Shown here: positions 27,911 through 38,125 of the stretch, piece after piece
Numbering within the stretch: the first letter of the stretch is position 1
Layout: every line of letters starts with the position of its first letter
NCBI GenBank assembly: GCA_037442205.1
Contig: JBBIQS010000019.1
Location: 35,917-99,916, forward strand
Direction of reading: 5' to 3'
Origin: JBBIQS01 sp037442205
Lineage (GTDB): Bacteria; Myxococcota; Myxococcia; Myxococcales; UBA5297
DNA length: 64,000 nucleotides
The notes under the pieces: generated by a model
The model's database searches: none
Told to the model about the DNA's origin: nothing
What the model saw: the letters and a program-made list of their open reading frames with translations, nothing else
Translations under genes and position numbers: made by a program

Positions 27911-29023
27911 CTACAGAGTCCGCTTCATCGACAGCGTGGAGATGGCGAGCATCAGCGCGGTGAAGCCGGCCAGCCACAGCACGTGGTGACTAGCGGCGGC
28001 CAGGTCGCCGCCGCGGAAGAGGATCGCCTTGAGCGCGGCCACGGCGTGCGTCTCGGGATCGATGCGGGCGAAGGCCCTCAGCCACCCCGGGAAGCTGGAG
28101 AGCGGGTAGAGCGCGCCGCTGGGGAAGAACAGGATGATGCTCAGGAACCCGCTCACCAGGCCGACCAGGCGCGGGTGACCGGCGCGCCCGAGGATGATCA
28201 TCATCATCGCCAGCATGCCCAGCGCGGTGAGCAGCACCACCCCTGCCACCGCCAGGTAGCCGAACGCTCCGCCGTGGATCCTCGTGCCGGTGATCAGGAA
28301 GCTGATCACCAGCACCAGGGTGCTCGAGACCAGGGTGACCACGGTGCCGCTGAGGAGCACGCCCAGGTTGATGTCGGAGCGGCGCAGCGGCGTCGACAGG
28401 TAGCTCTCGTGGACGCCCAGGAAGCGGTCCATCACCACGTTGAAGGCGCCGGTGATCATGCTGCCCATGAAGATCGACAGCACCACCACCCCGGGGATCA
28501 GCGAGGCGTCGTAGTCCACCCGCGGGTAGATCTCCTGAGGGCGTAGCTGCGCGGTGCCGAGATGGACCTCGAACCGCGCCAGCGGCTGGCGGATGGCCGG
28601 CAGCGCTTCGTTGAGCGCGCCTTCGAGCGTGGCGGCGGCGATCGCATCGACGTTGTCCACGTAGAGCGCCGCCGAGGCTGCCAGTCCGCGAGAGAGATCG
28701 CGGGAGAAGTCCGGCGGCACCAGCAGCAAGCCGGAGAGCTCGCCGTCCTTGAGCCGCTGGAAGCCCTGCTCGGGGCTGCTCTGCGGGACCAGGATGACGG
28801 TCCTCGGCCCGCTCTCGATGGCCTGCAGCGCCCCGAGCAGCGAGCGCGCCTGCGGTCCGCTGTCCAGGCTCACCAGCCCCAGGCGCAGGCCGGTGAGCGG
28901 CCCCTGCAGCGAGTTGCCGAGGATCACCAGGTAGGCGATCGGCAGCAGCACCGCCGAGACCAGGGTGAAGGGGTTGCGCCCGATGCGCAGCAGGTCGCGC
29001 ATCATCACCGCCCAGATCCTCAT
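27911..29023 (-). CDS. ABC-2 type transporter permease
   Basis: 370 residues, ATG at 29023 overlapping the ATPase stop (ATGA). One N-terminal helix (PFTLVSAVLLPIAYLVILG) is followed by a ~150-residue soluble periplasmic domain, then five helices including LIPGVVVLSIFMGSMITGAF and the C-terminal LWLAGFTALMLAISTLSM. This 1+5 layout with a large first loop is the ABC-2/YhhJ-DrrB-like export permease, inner membrane. With the ATPase and membrane-fusion adaptor upstream it forms a YbhGFSR-like efflux system, although only one permease gene is present, so it may homodimerise. Substrates of such systems include drugs and lipids. Confidence 0.85.
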   Translation of the reverse strand: MRIWAVMMRDLLRIGRNPFTLVSAVLLPIAYLVILGNSLQGPLTGLRLGLVSLDSGPQARSLLGALQAIESGPRTVILVPQSSPEQGFQRLKDGELSGLLLVPPDFSRDLSRGLAASAALYVDNVDAIAAATLEGALNEALPAIRQPLARFEVHLGTAQLRPQEIYPRVDYDASLIPGVVVLSIFMGSMITGAFNVVMDRFLGVHESYLSTPLRRSDINLGVLLSGTVVTLVSSTLVLVISFLITGTRIHGGAFGYLAVAGVVLLTALGMLAMMMIILGRAGHPRLVGLVSGFLSIILFFPSGALYPLSSFPGWLRAFARIDPETHAVAALKAILFRGGDLAAASHHVLWLAGFTALMLAISTLSMKRTL

Positions 29024-30009
29024 GTGTACCTCCGCAGGATCGGCGCCTGGGGCCTGGCGGGCGCCTCCTCGCGCAGAGTCCGCCCGGTGAAGTGGATGAA
29101 CACGTCTTCGAGGGTGATGCGGCTGACGGTCGCCGACCGGACCTCGGTCCCCTCGGCGCGCAGGCGGTCGAAGACCTTGGGGAGCAGCTCGGCGCCGCCG
29201 TCGGCGCGGATGCGAATCCCCTGCCCCGTCCGCTCGATCGAGCGCACCCCCGCCATCGTCCTCAGGCCCTCGAGGATGGCCTCGGGCAGCGCGCTCCCCA
29301 GCCCGAGCTCGAGCGTGTCGCTGCCGGGGACCAGCGACTTGAGTTCCTGCGGCGTCCCGAGGGCGACGATCTTTCCGTAGTCCACGATCGCCACCCGGTC
29401 GCAGAGGATCTCCGCCTCGTCCATGTAGTGCGTGGTCAGCGAGACCGTCAGCTCGCTGCCCTTGCGCAGGTCGGTCAGCAAGTCCCAGATCACGTGGCGG
29501 CTCTGCGGATCGAGGCCGATGGTCGGCTCGTCGAGAAAGAGCACCTTCGGCTTGTGGATCAGGCCGCGGGCGATCTCCAGCCTGCGGCGCATGCCGCCGG
29601 AGAAGGTGCTGACCCGGTCCTTGCGCCGGTCCCATAGCCCGACTCGGTGGAGCAGCTCGTCGATGCGCGGACGCCGCTCGCTCCGCCGCACGCCGAAGAA
29701 GCGGCCGTAGATGTCCAGGTTCTCGTAGGCCGTCAGCTCGAGGTCCGAGGTGAGCGCTTGGGGAACCACACCCAGCGCGCGCCGCACTCCGTCGGGATCC
29801 TTCAGCACGTCCACCCCGGCGACCCGCGCCTCTCCCGAGGTGATGGGGATGAGGCCGGTGAGCATGCGCAGCAGCGTCGTCTTGCCCGCGCCATTGGGCC
29901 CCAACAACCCGAACAGCTCGCCACCGCGGACGTCGAGAACGACGTGATCGACCGCCACCAGGCTGCCGAAGCGCTTGGTGATTCCTCGAACCTCGATCGC
30001 GGCGCTCAT
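29020..30009 (-). CDS. ABC transporter ATP-binding protein (ABC-2 exporter)
   Basis: 329 residues. Walker A LLGPNGAGKTT (~34-44), Q-loop VVPQALTSDLELTAYEN, ABC signature FSGGMRRRLEIARG, Walker B VLFLDEPTIGLDP and H-loop LTTHYMDE are all intact. The C-terminal ~90 residues form the extra domain common in drug/NatA-type exporter ATPases. It powers the permease encoded by the next gene; both borders overlap neighbours (ATGA with the permease; 4 bases with the adaptor), showing one tightly coupled operon. Confidence 0.92.
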   Translation of the reverse strand: MSAAIEVRGITKRFGSLVAVDHVVLDVRGGELFGLLGPNGAGKTTLLRMLTGLIPITSGEARVAGVDVLKDPDGVRRALGVVPQALTSDLELTAYENLDIYGRFFGVRRSERRPRIDELLHRVGLWDRRKDRVSTFSGGMRRRLEIARGLIHKPKVLFLDEPTIGLDPQSRHVIWDLLTDLRKGSELTVSLTTHYMDEAEILCDRVAIVDYGKIVALGTPQELKSLVPGSDTLELGLGSALPEAILEGLRTMAGVRSIERTGQGIRIRADGGAELLPKVFDRLRAEGTEVRSATVSRITLEDVFIHFTGRTLREEAPARPQAPILRRYT

Positions 30010-31004
30010 CGCGCTCCGCCGTCGGCTTCGCTCGCGCCGGAGTCACCACTGAGCTGCACCTCGGCCGTCATCCCCGGGCGAAGCGCCTCGCTGCGCTCGT
30101 CGAAAGCCACTCGGACCCGGAAGGTGCGGATGTCGGGCCGCCCGCGCCTCACGTCGCGATTGACGGCGAAGCCGCCGAGCGGACCGACCTCCATCAGGTG
30201 CCCGCGGAAGGTGTGGCCGGGAAGAGCGATGACCCGGATCGTCGCCGGCTGACCCAGCTTCAACCCGGAGAAGTGGCTCTCCTCGATGTCCAAGCGAACC
30301 CAGAGACCTCCCAGATCCTCGACCGTCACCACCGGAGTCCCCGGCGCCGCCCACTCGCCTTCTTCCAGGTTGCGATCGACGACCAGCCCGTCGAAGGGAC
30401 TCAGGAGCTCGGCCTGGGCCAGCTGGACCTTGGCCACCTCGAGCGCCGCTTCGCCGACGCGAACCGCCGCCTGCGCGCTGGCGAGCGCGGCTTCGGTGGC
30501 GGTGACCTTGCCGCGCGCCACTTCCTTGCCGGCGCGCACCGACCGAAGCGCCGCCTCCGCTTCGCGCAGCCGAGCGCGAGCCGTGTCGAGATCCGCCGGA
30601 GTGGCCGACCTCGCCTCCTCCAGCCGGCGGACGCGCTCATAGTTGCGCCGAGCCTCGTCCGCCGTGGCCTGGGCGCGGGCGATGTCGGCGCCAGCGCCGG
30701 TCACCGTCGGAGTGGTCGCCCGCACATTCGCCTCGGCCTCGCTGAGTGCCTGCTGCTCGCGAGCCAGAGCCGCCTCGGCCTGGGCGACCATCGCCTCGCG
30801 CTCGCGAGAATCGAGCTTCGCCAGCACCTGTCCCTTGCGCACCCGATCCCCTTCCTTCACGAGAATCGATTGCACCTGGCCGGCGATCTGAGAGGCCACC
30901 GCGGAGATCGGTGCGTCAACGAACCCCGAGTAGGGAAGCGGCTCCCGCCGCCCGCAGGCCAGCAGCGCCAGAACGAGGGGAAGGAGTGCTTCCCGTCCGA
31001 CCAA
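30006..31004 (-). CDS. HlyD/EmrA-type membrane fusion lipoprotein
   Basis: 332 residues; start is a TTG at 31004 with GGGTGAG five bases upstream. The N-terminus ends LLAC, a lipobox, so the adaptor is probably lipid-anchored in the periplasm. The barrel/lipoyl halves (QIAGQVQSILVKEGDRVRKGQVLAKLD and SPFDGLVVDRNLEEGEWAAPGTPVV) flank a long Ala/Arg/Glu-rich coiled coil (~75-190). A beta-barrel domain follows. It is the first gene of the exporter operon and would link the inner membrane permease to an outer membrane channel encoded elsewhere (no TolC-like gene here). Confidence 0.88.
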   Translation of the reverse strand: MVGREALLPLVLALLACGRREPLPYSGFVDAPISAVASQIAGQVQSILVKEGDRVRKGQVLAKLDSREREAMVAQAEAALAREQQALSEAEANVRATTPTVTGAGADIARAQATADEARRNYERVRRLEEARSATPADLDTARARLREAEAALRSVRAGKEVARGKVTATEAALASAQAAVRVGEAALEVAKVQLAQAELLSPFDGLVVDRNLEEGEWAAPGTPVVTVEDLGGLWVRLDIEESHFSGLKLGQPATIRVIALPGHTFRGHLMEVGPLGGFAVNRDVRRGRPDIRTFRVRVAFDERSEALRPGMTAEVQLSGDSGASEADGGAR

Positions 31005-31112
31005 GTGGGCTCACCCCCGCAACTCCACGCGCGCTGCAAGCGCAAGGTGCCAAGCGCCACCCTCTTCGGACAGCCCCGCGGCGGGAGCACCTGACGGGGC
31101 TCGCGGCCAGGG

Positions 31113-31742
31113 CTACTTCTCGCTCTCATCGGCGGCCCGGGTCTGGCCGCTGCCGCCGACCGCCGATTCAAAGGCCGGCTCCACTCTGCCCACCCAGTGC
31201 GCCCCGGCGATATCGCCGATGAAGAACCTGGCGTACGACCCCGGCACCAGCCCGTGGAGCAGCGCCGGGTGGCCGTGCAGGAGCACGTGCCCGGTGGGCC
31301 CGTCGACGAGCACCTCTCCGGTGGCGAGGTTGATCTCGCCGACGGTGCCGACCAGCGTCCCTTGCATGGCGAACGGGGCGGCCTGCCCAACGCCCCCAGG
31401 GCGGCCGACGGCAAAACCGATCTGTTCCCAGAGCCAGTGGTATCTGCTCCCGCGATAGGCCAAGGCGACGTTGTCGCCTTTCTTGTAGCCCATCAGCTGG
31501 GTGGGCACCGAGCGCAGGGTGATCAGCCCGGTGGTGGAGCGGATGGTGATCAAGCCCTTGGCGAAGTCGACGTCCTGAACCGTGCCCTGGACCAGGCCGC
31601 CTTCGCGGATCGGCTCGACCCCGCGTTCTTTGGCGGCCTGGTTGCTCTGCTGTATGGCGGTCTGCGCCACTGCCGGCGCCGCGAGCGCCAGACCAGCGGC
31701 CGCCAGGACCAGGCCCAAAGCACGATTCACGAACCGAGACAT
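31113..31742 (-). CDS. Secreted protein of unknown function, paralog of next gene (copy A)
   Basis: 209 residues with a signal peptide ending APAVAQ. The mature protein begins TAIQQSNQAAKERG and has repeated GLITIRSTTGLITLRS-type beta strands, with small hairpins around VQGTVQDVDFAKG and LVGTVGEINLATGEVLVDGPTGHVLLHGHP. This suggests a beta-sandwich or OB-like fold with two related halves. The C-terminus is AVGGSGQTRAADESEK. I do not recognise a family. It shares the same architecture and many identical segments with the gene at 31947-32588, and even the ~108 bases before the start are duplicated, so the pair arose by a tandem duplication that included the leader. Confidence 0.72.
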   Translation of the reverse strand: MSRFVNRALGLVLAAAGLALAAPAVAQTAIQQSNQAAKERGVEPIREGGLVQGTVQDVDFAKGLITIRSTTGLITLRSVPTQLMGYKKGDNVALAYRGSRYHWLWEQIGFAVGRPGGVGQAAPFAMQGTLVGTVGEINLATGEVLVDGPTGHVLLHGHPALLHGLVPGSYARFFIGDIAGAHWVGRVEPAFESAVGGSGQTRAADESEK

Positions 31743-31850
31743 GCGCCCCTCCCCGAGCCTGCGGGCCCGCCTACTTCAAGCTGCGCACCAGGCATCCCCA
31801 ACTGCGAGAGACAGGCGCGGGCTGGTTGGGACCTCGAGCGTGATGGCGAG
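31743..31850 (-). repeat. Duplicated leader, copy A
   Basis: The 108 bases upstream of the copy-A start are repeated, with a modest number of substitutions, before copy B (32589-32697). A 20-base core, CAACTGCGAGAGACAGGCGC, is identical. No classical sigma-70 boxes are visible, so the block may carry an alternative promoter or an RNA element. Confidence 0.7.
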
Positions 31851-31946
31851 CCCGGCATTCTCAGGTGCCGGTGGAGCGGACGCCGTAAAGGGAGCCTAGA
31901 CGACGAAAGCCCGCCGAAGCGGGCTCCCGACGTCGGGGGTCGACGG

Positions 31947-32588
31947 CTACTGCGCGCTCGGAGTGCCCGGCGCAGCAGGGGAAGGCGGATTCTGGCCGCT
32001 GCCGCCAACTGCCTGGCCGCTGGCCGGCTGCACCGCGCCTATCCAGCGGTCACCGCCCATTTCGACGACTTCGAATTTGGCGTAAAGGCCCGGCAGAACC
32101 CCGCGAAGCAGCGTCGGATGCCCGTGCAGGAGGACCTTCCCGCCGGGAACGTCGACGGTCACATGCCCGATGGCGTCGTCGATCGCGTCGACCGTGCCGA
32201 TGATCGTGCCCTGCTTGGCATACGGGGCGCCGTAGCCGGAGCTGCCGACGGAGCTGACGGTGGTGCCGACATCTCTCCCCAGCCAGCGAAACTTGGTCCC
32301 GGTGTAGGGCAGGCCGACGCTGTCGCCTTGCTTGAACCCCATCAATTGCGTGGGCTCCGCCTGCAAGGTGATCAGGCCGGTGGTGGAGCGAATGGTGATC
32401 AGGCCCAGGCCGAAGTCGATGCCCTGCACAGTCCCCTGGACGAAGCCGCCTTGGTGCGTCTCGGTCCCGCTCTCCACGTGCGCCTGGTTGTGCTGCTGCA
32501 TGGGAGTCTGAGCCACCGCCGACGCTGCGCTCGCCAGACTGACGGCTGTCACTGCCAAACCCAATGTGCGCTTCGGGAACCGAATCAT
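31947..32588 (-). CDS. Secreted protein of unknown function, paralog (copy B)
   Basis: 213 residues from the ATG at 32588; the frame is open for 20 more codons upstream, but that part lies in the duplicated leader and copy A starts at the equivalent ATG. A signal peptide ends SAASAVAQ. Shared blocks with copy A include FVQGTVQGIDFGLGLITIR, TTGLITLQ, PTQLMGFKQGD and GKVLLHGHPTLLRGVLPG. The C-terminus is AVGGSGQNPPSPAAPG. The sigma-factor gene lies 145 bases upstream on the same strand. Secretion is well supported; function is unknown. Confidence 0.72.
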   Translation of the reverse strand: MIRFPKRTLGLAVTAVSLASAASAVAQTPMQQHNQAHVESGTETHQGGFVQGTVQGIDFGLGLITIRSTTGLITLQAEPTQLMGFKQGDSVGLPYTGTKFRWLGRDVGTTVSSVGSSGYGAPYAKQGTIIGTVDAIDDAIGHVTVDVPGGKVLLHGHPTLLRGVLPGLYAKFEVVEMGGDRWIGAVQPASGQAVGGSGQNPPSPAAPGTPSAQ

Positions 32589-32697
32589 CCGCCCCCTCCC
32601 CGAGCCTCCGGGCCCGCCTTCTCCAAGCTGCGCACCCGCCCTCCCCAACTGCGAGAGACAGGCGCAGGCTGGGCGGGACCTCGAACAGATTGGCGAG
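32589..32697 (-). repeat. Duplicated leader, copy B
   Basis: Counterpart of 31743-31850, aligned to the same distance from the start codon. It lies between the sigma-factor stop and the copy-B start. Confidence 0.7.
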
Positions 32698-32733
32698 CGG
32701 TGGATCCGGCTTCGCAGTCGTCGAAGCGGCCGC

Positions 32734-33618
32734 TCACTTCTCCCGCAGGTAGCGGCTGATGCTCAGGTCGAGCTGGCTGGTGAGCTGGGCGATGATGCTG
32801 TCGAGCTCGGTGCCGGCGACCTTGAGCCTCTCGGTCAGGCGCGCTCGCGTCTGCTCGAGCAGAGAGGCCTTGGAAGCCTCGATCCAGCGGAAGGCGGTCG
32901 TTCGGTGGACGCGGTAGAAGGCGCCAATCTGATCGATGTTCAGCCCCTCGACCGTGTGCATGCGCAGCACCGCCCGCTCGCGAGGAGCCAGCGCGAGCAG
33001 CGCGCCCTTGAAGGCCTCGGCGAAGTGCTCGCGGTACTGCGACTTCACGAAGGCCATCTCGGCCGGAAGGCCGTCAGCGGCCAGCTTGTCGGCAAGGCCG
33101 TCGTCCATCGACTCCTCGCCCTTCTCCTTGCGCTTGAGATCGATGAACAGCCGGGTGGCGGCCGCGCGCAGCCAGGTGAGGAGCTGGCCGCGGCCCGAGT
33201 ACTCGGCGATCCGCAGGCGCCCTTCGCCGGGGACGAAGAGCTTCTCCAGCAGCTGCGGCACCACCTCCTGAGCCGTGGCGCTGTTCCCTGCTCGGCGCTC
33301 CAGCATCCGCTCGATCTCCGGGAGCAGCCGCTCTTGGAACGCCGACAGCGCCCGCCGCTGCCCGAGCGTGCAGCCGCAGGCCAGGTAGAGATCGGCGCCG
33401 TGGATCGACTCGAGGGCCTCGCGGGTGCGGTGCGCCGGCAGCCGCTGGGCGATGTGGCGCATGAAGTCCGCCGGAACGATCTCCAGGGCCGGCCAAGCCC
33501 TGCGACCGTCGTCGAGGAGCTTGGCGAGCACGGGCTCCAACTCCGCCTCCGAGCCGAGCTGGCGCGAGGCCTCGGTGCTGAGGTGGGCCAACAGCTCGGT
33601 GCTCAGAAGTGCCGCCAT
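32734..33618 (-). CDS. Sigma-70 family factor, Myxococcales-specific type (Sig-70_gmx-like)
   Basis: 294 residues, ATG at 33618. Region 2 is read from about residue 125 to 180 (VPQLLEKLFVPGEGRLRIAEYSGRGQLLTWLRAAATRLFIDLKR), where GQLLTWL and the basic RLFIDLKRK match sigma core-binding and -10 recognition helices. Region 4 is about 215-270 (ALAPRERAVLRMHTVEGLNIDQIGAFYRVHRTTAFRWIEASKASL), a helix-turn-helix. An extra N-terminal ~110 residues with a CGC motif is characteristic of the myxobacterial group I recall as TIGR03001. No anti-sigma gene is adjacent, but the downstream paralogous secreted genes may be targets. Assignment to sigma-70 is firm; to the subgroup, likely. Confidence 0.82.
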   Translation of the reverse strand: MAALLSTELLAHLSTEASRQLGSEAELEPVLAKLLDDGRRAWPALEIVPADFMRHIAQRLPAHRTREALESIHGADLYLACGCTLGQRRALSAFQERLLPEIERMLERRAGNSATAQEVVPQLLEKLFVPGEGRLRIAEYSGRGQLLTWLRAAATRLFIDLKRKEKGEESMDDGLADKLAADGLPAEMAFVKSQYREHFAEAFKGALLALAPRERAVLRMHTVEGLNIDQIGAFYRVHRTTAFRWIEASKASLLEQTRARLTERLKVAGTELDSIIAQLTSQLDLSISRYLREK

Positions 33619-33674
33619 TCCCCGTCCTTAGCAGGGCGCGCCGGGCGCGCGCAAACGCTCGGCTTCGCGGGCCG

Positions 33675-34493
33675 CTATCGGCTCTCGTCGAGCTCGAGGG
33701 CTCCCTGGCCGTGCAAGAGACCCTCGATGCGGCTCATCGCCCACTCGCCGGCCAGCGTACACACCGGCTCGGACTCCTTGAGCTTCCAGTTCGGATGGTA
33801 GACCGCGATGGTCTGCCACTGCGGCGGCACGTACTGGTACTGCAGCTGGTACTCCATGCGCGTCACGGAGCGGGTCACCGGGACGCTCTTGCACTCCTGG
33901 GAGCTCTCGTAGGTGGTCTCGGTGCGGGTCTGCGGGACCATCCGCGAGCTCTTGGAGTAGTAGTCGTACTGGTAGTTGTAGTCGGTCCGGGTCCGGGTCA
34001 CCGGCTTCATCACCGACTGGCACTGGTACTGGTACTCGGTGACGGTGGTGGTCACGCTCTTGGGGACGTAGACCGCCTTGGGCGGCATCGACACCAGCCG
34101 CTGCTCGTGGGTGGTGAAGGAGTGGTCCTCTGGGTAGACGTAGCTGGTGCACTCGAAGCGGCCCTCGGGGCGCTCGACCTCGAGGATGATCCGCAGCTCG
34201 GTGACGAACTGCGCGCCCTGGGCCTGGGCCGACTCGAGGAAGCGGATCACCAGCTCGGTGCCGTCGGCCTGCCTCTGGATGATGAACGCCGAGGGCCTGG
34301 TGTTCAGGTTGAGCCCGTCGAGCTTCTCGGGATCGACCACCCGGACCTCGGCGGCGTCGCGGCGCGCCGGCGGCGGCTGGTAGCCCGCGGGCGCCCGGGG
34401 CGCAGCGCAGAAGGCCAGCAGCAGCGCCGCCAGCAGCAGCGCCGCCAGTCGTATGCTCGCTCGATGAAAGGAACCGCCGGTGACGGGGCGCAT
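33675..34493 (-). CDS. Tyr-rich lipoprotein of unknown function
   Basis: 272 residues. The signal region (IRLAALLLAALLLAFC) ends in a Cys that could be lipidated. Residues ~45-110 are strand-rich (SAFIIQRQADGTELVIRFLE). The middle is full of short Tyr/Gln/Thr repeats (EYQYQCQSVMKPVTRTRTDYNYQYDYYS, split by a turn; later YQLQYQY), reminiscent of YXQ-type surface proteins, with two Cys that might pair. No family recognised. The gene diverges from the TPR/PEGA gene with only 23 bases between starts, so each promoter probably lies inside the other's coding sequence. Confidence 0.65.
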   Translation of the reverse strand: MRPVTGGSFHRASIRLAALLLAALLLAFCAAPRAPAGYQPPPARRDAAEVRVVDPEKLDGLNLNTRPSAFIIQRQADGTELVIRFLESAQAQGAQFVTELRIILEVERPEGRFECTSYVYPEDHSFTTHEQRLVSMPPKAVYVPKSVTTTVTEYQYQCQSVMKPVTRTRTDYNYQYDYYSKSSRMVPQTRTETTYESSQECKSVPVTRSVTRMEYQLQYQYVPPQWQTIAVYHPNWKLKESEPVCTLAGEWAMSRIEGLLHGQGALELDESR

Positions 34494-34516
34494 CGCTGCG
34501 CGCTATCGTAGCCGCC

Positions 34517-35452
34517 ATGTTCGTGCCCTTGAAGTGGGCGCCGGCTCTCGTCCTGCTGCTCTCCAGCGTCGCCCTGGCCCAAGAGGCGGGCGCCGCCGAC
34601 CCGCGCGCCGAGGCCGCCGCCGCCTACTCGCGCGGAGTGAAGCTCTTCGAGTCGGGACAGGCGGCCAAGGCGGTCGCCGAGTTCAGGCAGGCCTATTCCC
34701 TGGCCCCAAACTACAAGGTCCTCTTCAACCTCGGGGTGGCGGCCTCCGCCGCCGGCGATCCGGTCGAGGCCGCCACCGCCCTCGACCGCTACCTGCGGGA
34801 AGGCGGCCCAGCCGTCTCCGCGGACCGGCGCGAGACGGTCGAGCGCGAGCTGAACGGCCTGAGGCGCCAACTGGTCGAGGTCTCGGTGGCGGTCGAGGGC
34901 GGCCCGGCGCGGCTGAGCGTGGACGGCGCCGGCGTCGGAGCCACGCCGCTCGCCCAACCGCTGCTGCTGCTGCCGGGCCGGCACGCGGTGAAGGCCGAGC
35001 GCGACGGCGCCGAGCCCGCCGAGCAGCAGTTCGAGGGCACTGGAGGAACGCGGCTGTCGCTGCTGCTCGCCCCCAAACCGAAGGCCGCCACCATGCCCGC
35101 GGCCCCGGGCCGGCTGAGCATCGACTCGCGCCCGGCGGACGCCTTCTTCGTGGTCGACGGCTACTTGCACGGCAGAGCGCCCTGGACCGGGCCGATCGCA
35201 CCGGGCGTCCATGTGATCTCCGGCCAGCTCAAGGGCTATCCCTCGGCCAAAGAGGTGGCCACCGTCGCCTCCGGAGAGGAGCGCTCGGTGCTGCTGGACT
35301 TCGGCCCGCCACTGCCAGTCTCCGAGGCCAAGGTTTCGCGCGGCATGCCGTGGTATGGCTGGACCGCGATCGTGGTAGGCACCGCTTCGGTGGTGGGGCT
35401 GGGGATCTACTGGATGGCCACCCGGCCCGACGTCCGCACCACCGTTCCCTGA
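34517..35452 (+). CDS. TPR and PEGA domain membrane protein
   Basis: 311 residues. A signal peptide (ALVLLLSSVALA) is followed by one or two tetratricopeptide-like units (~30-95: AAYSRGVKLFESGQAAKAVAEFRQAYSLAPN). Two PEGA-type domains follow (~115-190 and ~190-275: RLSVDGAGVGATPLAQPLLLLPGRHAVKAE and LSIDSRPADAFFVVDGYLHGRAPWTGPIAPGVHVI). A C-terminal helix (WTAIVVGTASVVGLGIYW) ends the protein. PEGA domains are extracytoplasmic sandwich modules, plentiful in Myxococcota and often linked to Ser/Thr kinases. The kinase gene starts four bases after this stop, so the two are presumably one operon and may form a sensor-kinase pair. Confidence 0.8.
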   Translation: MFVPLKWAPALVLLLSSVALAQEAGAADPRAEAAAAYSRGVKLFESGQAAKAVAEFRQAYSLAPNYKVLFNLGVAASAAGDPVEAATALDRYLREGGPAVSADRRETVERELNGLRRQLVEVSVAVEGGPARLSVDGAGVGATPLAQPLLLLPGRHAVKAERDGAEPAEQQFEGTGGTRLSLLLAPKPKAATMPAAPGRLSIDSRPADAFFVVDGYLHGRAPWTGPIAPGVHVISGQLKGYPSAKEVATVASGEERSVLLDFGPPLPVSEAKVSRGMPWYGWTAIVVGTASVVGLGIYWMATRPDVRTTVP

Positions 35453-35456
35453 GCCG

Positions 35457-37043
<1,587 letters not shown>

Positions 37044-37213
37044 GGATGGGGGAGACCCGCAAGCCAGCGCGTCGAGCCCAGCCATCCCTCTCCCACTCGC
37101 TCTTCGGTTGTGCCTTTTGCCGGCGATAGAACCGAACGAGCCGAGGGGCCCGAGCTGCGCTGGTCTCCCCAACCAGGCCGATGCGATGATTCTCGGCAGC
37201 CGCAGGGGGGTCG

Positions 37214-38125
37214 ATGGCCGAGGCCGGCGCGCAGGGGCTCATCTACGACATCCAGCGCTTCTCGGTCCACGACGGGCCGGGCATCCGCACGACAGTCTTC
37301 TTCAAGGGCTGCCCGCTGCGCTGCCGCTGGTGCCAGAATCCCGAGTCGCTGCGTCCGCGCCCTGAGATCGCCTTCCTCGCCGACCGCTGCCACGAGTCCG
37401 GCGACTGTCTGGCCAGCTGCCCTCTCGGCGCCATCGCCCCGGGCCAGGAGCGAATCCTGCGCGACCGCTGCGACGGCTGCGGCCAATGCCTCGACGCCTG
37501 CGACTGGGGCGCCCTGCAATCGGTGGGACGCTTCTGGACCGCTCGGGTGCTGGCCGCCGAGATCGCCCGCGACGAGCCGTTCTTCCGCAGCTCCGGCGGC
37601 GGCGCCACCCTCTCCGGCGGCGAGCCGACCTTCCAACTGCCCTTCGCGCTGGAGTTGACCCGCGAGCTGCGCGACCGCGGCATCGGCGTCGGCCTGCAGA
37701 CCTGCGGCGCCTTCTCCTGGGAGTCCTTCGCGCCGCTACTGCCGCTGCTCGACTTCGTCTTCTTCGACTTGAAGCACCTCGATAGCGAAGAGCACCGCCG
37801 CCTCACCGGCTCCGATAACGCCGCCCTCCGCGACAACGCCCGCCGGCTCGCCGCCTCGGGCGCCAGGGTCACCTTCCGGATGCCGGTGGTCCCCGGCCTC
37901 AACGACGGAGCCGAGAGCCTGGCCGCGGTGGCAGGCTTCCTGCGCGAGCTCGAGAGGCCTCGGCTGCACCTGCTCGCCTACCACGCGATGGGCGAGGCCA
38001 AGCTGGCGCGCATGGGCTTTCCCATCCCGCCGCTCGGGCTCGACTTCGACCACGACCAGGCCGTCCGATGCCTCGAGGCGGCGCGCGAAATCCTCCAACA
38101 CCACGGAATCGAGGTGACGTCATGA
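37214..38125 (+). CDS. Glycyl radical enzyme activating enzyme (radical SAM)
   Basis: 303 residues. The radical SAM cluster motif is C33-x3-C37-x2-C40 (KGCPLRCRWC) after the family leader FSVHDGPGIRTTVFF. An inserted ferredoxin-like part carries C59, C65, C69 and C86, C89, C92, C96; the first cluster lacks one expected Cys (Ser at 62), so only the second 4Fe-4S site is complete on sequence. TLSGGEPTFQ is the GGE SAM-binding motif. It generates the glycyl radical on the enzyme encoded next, to which it is coupled by an ATGA overlap. Placing the activase first and lacking other pathway genes is unusual. Oxygen sensitivity is expected. Confidence 0.92.
   Translation: MAEAGAQGLIYDIQRFSVHDGPGIRTTVFFKGCPLRCRWCQNPESLRPRPEIAFLADRCHESGDCLASCPLGAIAPGQERILRDRCDGCGQCLDACDWGALQSVGRFWTARVLAAEIARDEPFFRSSGGGATLSGGEPTFQLPFALELTRELRDRGIGVGLQTCGAFSWESFAPLLPLLDFVFFDLKHLDSEEHRRLTGSDNAALRDNARRLAASGARVTFRMPVVPGLNDGAESLAAVAGFLRELERPRLHLLAYHAMGEAKLARMGFPIPPLGLDFDHDQAVRCLEAAREILQHHGIEVTS

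Noticed and set aside
27911..31004. Type I secretion system
   Set aside because: The permease is ABC-2, not a half-transporter fused to an ATPase, and no outer membrane channel or RTX substrate is adjacent.
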